This document shows positions 58,640 to 64,000 of a DNA stretch of 64,000 nt, piece by piece (within the stretch, counting starts at the first letter, position 1; each line of letters begins with the position of its first letter). Origin of the DNA: Allium sativum (lineage: Eukaryota > Streptophyta > Magnoliopsida > Asparagales > Amaryllidaceae); contig CM060918.1 of assembly GCA_030737875.1 (NCBI GenBank), positions 881,248,403 to 881,312,402 of the forward strand, read 5' to 3'. Both the position numbers and the translations under genes were made by a program. The notes under the pieces are model-generated. The model did not search any database and was not told where the DNA came from. It saw only the letters and a list, made by a program, of their open reading frames with translations.

Positions 58640-60010
58640 TTTTAAACAAGGGGACCACATAGTTATGAGTCTTGGTGTCTATTTCATTCTTCTATATTCT
58701 TATTTTTGTAGTAATCTGAAATCCAATTTGGATGTGGAATTACCTTAATCTGACTTGTGCTTGACTCAAAAAAGATATAATTTTGTGCAATCTTTACAAC
58801 TACATCACTGTTTCCAAATATGCACTACTTGCATGCAACTGTTTCAATGATTAGAAATTATCAATGTTTACAGTAGTTTCTTTGTGGATTACTGCACTAT
58901 GAACAATATGTTAATGTTTTGTTTAAAATATTTGGATATTGAATTGTTGCCGCAAAATATGTGCCTTAAAATATAACTACTATAAAATACAAGTCCGCAT
59001 TATTCATCAAAAAAGGAATGATATCTCACATTGTGGGATCGGTAATGTTGTTATTCAATTAAGGTTTGTTCAAGACCTCATATGTATGACTTATTTGAAT
59101 TATATGCACTATGTCTGTATTAGATATAATGCCTTAGAGGTGAATAACTTCTGCTCTTCTTTAATGGATTTTAAGTTTAGTTTAATCTTCTAATACCCAC
59201 TTAAAATATATCCTTTGAAAGGTTCAACTTTTCAATCTAAGCTTCATTCGGTGTGCTTTTCTTGAAACATGACTTTATTCTAAACCGACTAATTAGTGAC
59301 CATGAAAAAGGAAAATTGGAAGTGGTGGCCGATGAGCTCACTTAAATAAAGACTAACATTTAAGTCTTTCAAGCAAAAATTCTATATGTCAGTATTCTGT
59401 GCAGTCCTCCTAAGCAAGATTGGGTGTTCCACCCTAAAATCTATGGTATTTATTAGCTACTGTATGCAAATTATTTAAATCAACACAATGATATTCATGT
59501 CTTATTTTTACTGGCTCATTTCCATATTATCACACTCAATATGATTTATTGACTTAAACAAACATATCTCATTACTTTTCTAACTATAATGTTTGGTTTA
59601 GGTTCAAAAATTTAATCTTCATTTTAAAGTTTCGTTCATAAATGAATACCAATTTCTAATAGTTAATTTTTAAATCCCGAACATTATGGTACGTAATTGA
59701 TGATTAGGAAAAATAAAATTAAAGGATTGAAATATTGTATTGATTGCACCATTGAATTTAATGAGCAGTACACATTGATTAATTTCCTTTATGGTACACC
59801 AATGACATCAAGGAAAAATTTCAAATTATTTGATGTTTATGCATACAAACGAACATTATTATTTGCTGTTGATTGAATTTTTAATATAACATGAAAGTGA
59901 ATGCGTTGTTGACTATGTTTTAACATATTGTTCTATTTGCGTGGATGTGCATCTTTAATGAATGTCGTGCATACTACACATTAATTTTAAAGCTACACAT
60001 GGTACTTTAC
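58640..60010. other. AT-rich stretch, no gene recognised
   Basis: Only short open frames occur, and none has a recognisable motif. It may be interior of CACTA-2. Confidence 0.45.
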
Positions 60011-60014
60011 ATAT

Positions 60015-60600
60015 AGAGAAATGCTAGGGACAGTTGCTTTCAAGCAACTGTCTATGCTACTCGCCGTGCAATTAGCAGTTATTGTGATAGTGGGGCCCAA
60101 GGTTTTCAAAATGAGATTCAAATCGTAAATCGTTAAATTTAAACTATGAATCGAAACAAGATTTAAATCGTAAATCATGGATTCAAAAATCATGAAGTTT
60201 AAAGTTTTTACACATTCTGAAATTAATTTTGATGTTTAAACTTCTACATATACAACCAAAACATCATTTTCTCTTATGTTCCAAATTTAATTTGTTTTTA
60301 AATGGTTAAAATTGAAACTGTAGGCCCAAATAAGTATACTGAATGTGTTAATTTGAATTGAATGATATTTTTAAGTGTGGTATTAGATTGGTTTTTAATT
60401 GAAATATAAATCGAATAGTAAAGGGAGGGATTCGATTCAAAACGGGATTCAAATCGTAGGATTTTAAGATTTTTGACAATAATGGTGGGGTCTATATAAA
60501 ATAGAAAACTGCATAAAAATAATTATATACAAGTCTTGACCAATCACTGAGCAAGTAACATGGACAGTTGCTTGAAAGTGACTGTCCCTACCATTTCTCT
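60015..60600. mobile_element. MITE with palindromic termini
   Basis: The ends AGAGAAATGCTAGGGACAGT and, in reverse, AGAGAAATGGTAGGGACAGT form inverted repeats extending to about 38 bp. Each end contains a hairpin (GACAGTTGCT-TTCA-AGCAACTGTC at 60029-60052). The interior holds repeated AAATCGTAAATC words. The flanks TACATAT and TACATTT may be an imperfect duplication. The superfamily is undecided. Confidence 0.72.
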
Positions 60601-61068
60601 TACATTTATGGTATTGTCAATTATCTACAATTTTTTTCGTGTCTTTTGCAACATAATTGCTTTGGTTGGTCGAGAAAATAAGAAATGAGTTACCATGTTT
60701 TTTTAAACACCAATTATTTACTGCATTTTTCCACAAAGATACACTATGATGAGTGTCTTGAATGAGATTACATAATATAGTTTTGTCAGGTGTAATTTTG
60801 AAATATGGGCCTTCTCTAAGGTGTGGTTGTGCTCTTATTGTTTGACCGTAGTCGATTTACTAGAAATTAACTATTATCATATCTGTTTGTTTATTTTTAT
60901 TTTAAAATTCACAATAAATCTCTTGAGAAAGTCTGAATGCGGCTTCTTTTTGACCAAAAAATTACATTGGCAAGGTGTTTTATTTAACAGTATTTTGAAT
61001 TATTTAAATGTTATAAATAAGGTTTTCCATGGTAACCTGCAACTGTTGTTTGTTTTTCCATCATGCAG

Positions 61069-61111
61069 GAACTTTGGTCTAAGCTGCAGGAACTGATTCC
61101 AAAACAACAAG
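61069..61111 (+). pseudogene. Short exon-like segment
   Basis: A CATGCAG acceptor, 43 bases open as ELWSKLQELIPKQQ, then GGTATTA as donor. It may be an exon relic of an unidentified gene in CACTA-2. Too short to name. Confidence 0.2.
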
Positions 61112-61189
61112 GTATTATTTTCTCATTTTTAATGTTTTTTCCTAAGGTATTATCACTACTAGAATGGATTGTTATTCCGACGTCCACTT

Positions 61190-61262
61190 TCTAACGGCCG
61201 CCAACGGTTTTTTTAAGAGCCGTTGGAAACCGTTGGAACTAAGACCGTTGGCGGCCGTTGAA
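61190..61262 (+). repeat. Subterminal palindromic repeats of CACTA-3
   Basis: AACGGCCGCCAACGG is mirrored by CCGTTGGCGGCCGTT across about 35 bases, with further CCGTTGG copies between. Clustered inverted motifs next to the terminus are where CACTA TnpA-type proteins bind, and that role is inferred here. Confidence 0.65.
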
Positions 61263-61440
61263 AATTTACGTGATATTGTCTGCTCCAGCCAACCGAAAGC
61301 ATAATTTCCTCCTCCTCCAATTATTCATCTCCTCCAACCATTCCTCTCCTTTCAAATTTGCTACCAAAACTTCCTCCATCACTCCAACCTCTTTGGGCTC
61401 CATCTACGAGCTTCTCCAACCCATCTTGTTATCCAAATAA
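61263..61440 (+). other. Possible leader exon of the CACTA-3 transposase gene
   Basis: This is a CT-rich, UTR-like sequence ending AATAAG-GTAATTC, a plausible donor. It is open for 60 codons, but composition suggests an untranslated leader. The next 950 bases (to about 62400) are AT-rich, intron-like and contain AAACACGAAGTAAATTAC repeats (61690-61800). Confidence 0.35.
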
Positions 61441-62410
61441 GGTAATTCATGAAATCTAATTTTTAGGGTTTAATTGATTTCGGGTTTAATTTGTAATTTG
61501 CTTAATTCCTACTTGTTTGTATATGTATATTACATCATGTTACCCTCTAATTGATATTATTGTCATAGTAATGATCAAATTGTTTAGGGTTAAATTGATT
61601 TAGGGTTTAATTGTATTTGTTTAGGCAATTTTGGTTAGTGAATGTTATATGTGTGTAATAGTGTATGCTAATAATATAATTTATGCAAACACGAAGATTA
61701 TATTATGTTGACAAACACAAAGTAAATTACAAAAATATATAAATTTATGCATACATGAAGTAAATTACTATAATCGGTGCAAACACGAAGTAAATTACAA
61801 AAATATATAATTTTATACATATGTACTAAAACAGTAAAATATTTACAAATTGTATATTTAAATTTAATGTAGATAAATATTTAAACCCTTAGTTATTATT
61901 TGGCCCCGCCTAACAAGTGTTGTATATGATCGTTATATGGATATTCGTTCTTTTACAAAATGGAAATCTATATTCATCTGAGACAACAATTGTCGGATTT
62001 GTCCTTGTATTGGACAAGTTACAAACACTATAGTAATTAAATTTTGTAGATCATATCACTTTAAACGGTTCATAAAATTTCGACGGCATTTTCTTTACGT
62101 TCCTTGTGTACATGCACGTGTGTACGATACAAGGAACACGGGGGAAATGTTGTCGAAATTTTGTGAAATCGTTTAAAATGATATGATTTACGAAACATAA
62201 TTACTATTGTGTTTGTAATGGGAAGTAGGATGACCGACCATCAAAGAAGACACATAAGCGTCAATGAACCAATAGTTATTTATTTTGAAATAAAGTTTGT
62301 AGACAACTATAAAATTAACGATTATTTTTTATTTCATCATACATTTTAAAGTAGGAAAGATGGCCAATTACTTTAATTATCAGAGCTGAATGTATTAAAG
62401 AAGGGAAATT

Positions 62411-63460
62411 AGTGGTGCAATAAGTGAACATTTTGAAAATGGGGTAAAAGCGTTCATTGATTTTGCAATAAGTAATATCGGAAACAGTAGAGAAATTCGT
62501 TGTCCATATAGTAGATGCAAATTGTTGAACTTTTTAATACCGAATATGGTTAAGATTCATTTGCGCCAATACGGTTTCCTACCCAATTATTTGTTGTGGG
62601 ATCGTCATGGAGAAATTGTAGCCCCTAATACTCAAGAAAAGTCGACGGAGGTCAACAGTGTTGAAGTTAGCACGAATCTCATAGAAAATATGGTCGAAGA
62701 TGCTGCATGATCAATGTTCCCTACCGTTCAAATTGGTAATGACGACGATAAAAGAGGAGCCAAATATTGAAGCTAAAAAAATATATGATTTATTGAATAA
62801 TGCTAAAAAAAACCTTTGGAATGGATGTGAAAGTGACACTCAATTATCGGTAACTGCAGAATACATTGCAATGAAATCAAAATACAACCTTACAGAAGCT
62901 GGATTTACGGCTGTTGTTCAAGCGGCTAAACACCATATGCCATCTGATAATTTAGAAGGTGGATACCCAGTGCCAAAAGCTCCCGTACTCAAGCGCGAGA
63001 GGACTTCCTAGGTCAGTCTCTTATCTTGGTAATATGCCATCTGATAATTTAATGTGCGAAAATTATTATGAAGCAAAAAAAACTTATGTCATCTTTTGGT
63101 TTGTCATATCAGAAAATAGATACATGTTTAGAAAGGGGTAAAGTAGACTGGCTTGCCAAACAAGCCCTACAAGCTTATTATGCCCCTTATCCGTCTCTAA
63201 AGAGGGATAAAACAGATTGGTCTGTGGTTTTTAAAACCAAGGCAAGATTTACGTTCGATGGACAGAATATTCCTGATGAACAAGCCCATCAAGCAGATCA
63301 AGAGGAAAATATTGAAATAACAATTGCAGACGACCAAACTGATTTTGTACCTTTAAATGATGAGGCAAATGTATTTGTCGATGCATTGAGAGTGTAGAGG
63401 GAAACGACATAGAATCCGAAACCGAGTCTGAATCAGAAAACAACGAAGAAATTGACGAAG
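62411..63460 (+). pseudogene. CACTA (En/Spm, tnp2-type) transposase pseudogene with central deletion
   Basis: The first part reads GAISEHFENGVKAFIDFA..IRCPYSRCK..VKIHLRQYGF...LLWDRHGE, the transposase-associated domain at the N-terminus of tnp2-type transposases. After a stop near 62708 and a frame change, the transposase-core approach follows (EPNIEAKKIYDLLNNAKKNLW, LSVTAEYIAMKSKYNLTEAG). A 97-bp partial duplication (MPSDNL at 62937 and 63034) precedes YYEAKKLMSSFGLSYQKID. The frame then jumps to a C-terminal segment (YYAPYPSLKRDKTDW) and an acidic tail. The DDE catalytic region is absent, so no active transposase can be made. Confidence 0.85.
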
Positions 63461-63480
63461 AATGAATAAAATTTGGTAAT

Positions 63481-63600
63481 TTTCACAACTATTCACATTA
63501 CATTTACCTATGTTTAATATTGCATTTTCACAACTATTCACATTACATTTATAACCTATGTTTAATATTGCATTTTCACAACTATTCACATTGCATTTAC
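63481..63600. repeat. Three tandem units of about 45-48 bp
   Basis: TTTCACAACTATTCACATT starts at 63481, 63526 and 63574, each followed by CATTTA and CTATGTTTAATATTGCA or variants. The block lies in an intron-like region between the transposase relic and the second gene. Confidence 0.85.
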
Positions 63601-63637
63601 TTATGATTTGTATATGTATCAATGTGGCAGGTGTATT

Positions 63638-63985
63638 ATGTCTGGCTCTCAACGACATGGTGGCTGGAATAGTGGCTTCAAGAATTTGGCAGTAATGAAT
63701 CCTTCTGTATGCATACAATAAATTAACGTTTAAATATACAGTGTTATAATATTTTATATGCTAAAATAATATTTTTACTATTCATTCTATTTGCAGACTC
63801 GACAACCTAAGAAGGCCCAATAAAAAGAAGAAATTAAAGAGCTTAAAATTATGGTTGAGCAACTACGTGACCAGAATCGTCTTCAGACCATGTAGTTGGA
63901 ACAACTAAATCATAAGTTTGCGAAGTATGTGTACATTCATGATAGTCGTCCTTCGTCATCTGCTGATTCCAGAAGCGATGCTTAA
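63638..63985 (+). pseudogene. Second CACTA-3 gene, small coiled-coil protein, two exons, two stops
   Basis: Exon 1 (63638-63706) follows GTGGCAG and reads MSGSQRHGGWNSGFKNLAV. Exon 2 (63797-63985) follows TTTGCAG and joins in frame. It contains a heptad-like, charged helix (EEIKELKIMVEQLRDQNR) as found at the C-terminus of En/Spm-associated Ptta/TnpA-type proteins, and ends in a serine-rich tail. Two in-frame stops (near 63821 and 63893) sit where CAA and CAG codons are plausible. The normal product would bind subterminal motifs, but this copy is broken or is the last part of a longer gene. Confidence 0.5.
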
Positions 63986-64000
63986 GGTATGTTGTATATT

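Larger units (their letters stand above)
61154..64000 (+). mobile_element. CACTA element with deleted transposase, left part (CACTA-3)
   Basis: It starts CACTACTAGAATGG at 61154, after TAT, and continues to the window end. Inside are a GC-rich subterminal palindrome block, a possible leader exon, a tnp2-type transposase pseudogene and a second small gene. This is the usual CACTA order. The right terminus lies outside the window. Confidence 0.8.

Noticed and set aside
59993..60193. 66-codon minus-strand frame over the MITE end
   Set aside because: It spans the terminal inverted repeat of the MITE and has no conserved feature.

Overview
The window looks like repeat-dense, heterochromatin-like DNA from a flowering plant. 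It contains Ty3/gypsy chromoviruses of the Tekay/Del type, a Tat-type LTR, a TRIM array, CACTA and hAT DNA transposons, a MITE, and AT-rich filler. I see no intact host gene, rRNA, tRNA or CRISPR array. Almost everything that can be assigned is mobile DNA, most of it nested.

Bases 1-41008 read as one small minus-strand LTR element (LTRs at 1-651 and about 40311-41008, short internal region) that was split by later insertions. (1) A tandem TRIM array (918-24379, TSD AATAC) of about 290-bp monomers. (2) Inside that array, a plus-strand element (1852-22927, TSD CTCCC) with three giant LTRs of about 6.3 kb separated by two internal regions of only about 1.05 kb. (3) A CACTA transposon (24618-30083, TSD CAC). 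(4) A Tekay-like gypsy element (30153-about 40040) with eroded gag-pol. The middle giant LTR is a mosaic: its left part matches the right LTR and its right part matches the left LTR. That is what unequal crossing-over between the two LTRs of one insertion would leave.

Bases 41206-53054 are a non-autonomous hAT element (8-bp TSD CTTTTAGG) that carries about five tandem units of about 215 bp. It is split by a minus-strand Tekay-like gypsy element (42105-52534, TSD AATAG). That element keeps an intact Gag/protease N-terminal ORF and an intact integrase/chromodomain-type ORF, but has lost the reverse transcriptase catalytic core.

The right part (53055-64000) holds a low-complexity stretch with a tiny copia RT-like relic, a Tat-type LTR with its PBS (53926-55415), a 580-bp near-perfect inverted repeat (55553-56132), one CACTA left end abutting that repeat (56133), a 256-bp tandem duplication, a MITE (60015-60600), and the left part of another CACTA element (61154 to window end) with a centrally deleted transposase pseudogene and a small coiled-coil second gene.

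All assignments come from reading the sequence. No similarity search was run, and identities, ages and the species are not computed.
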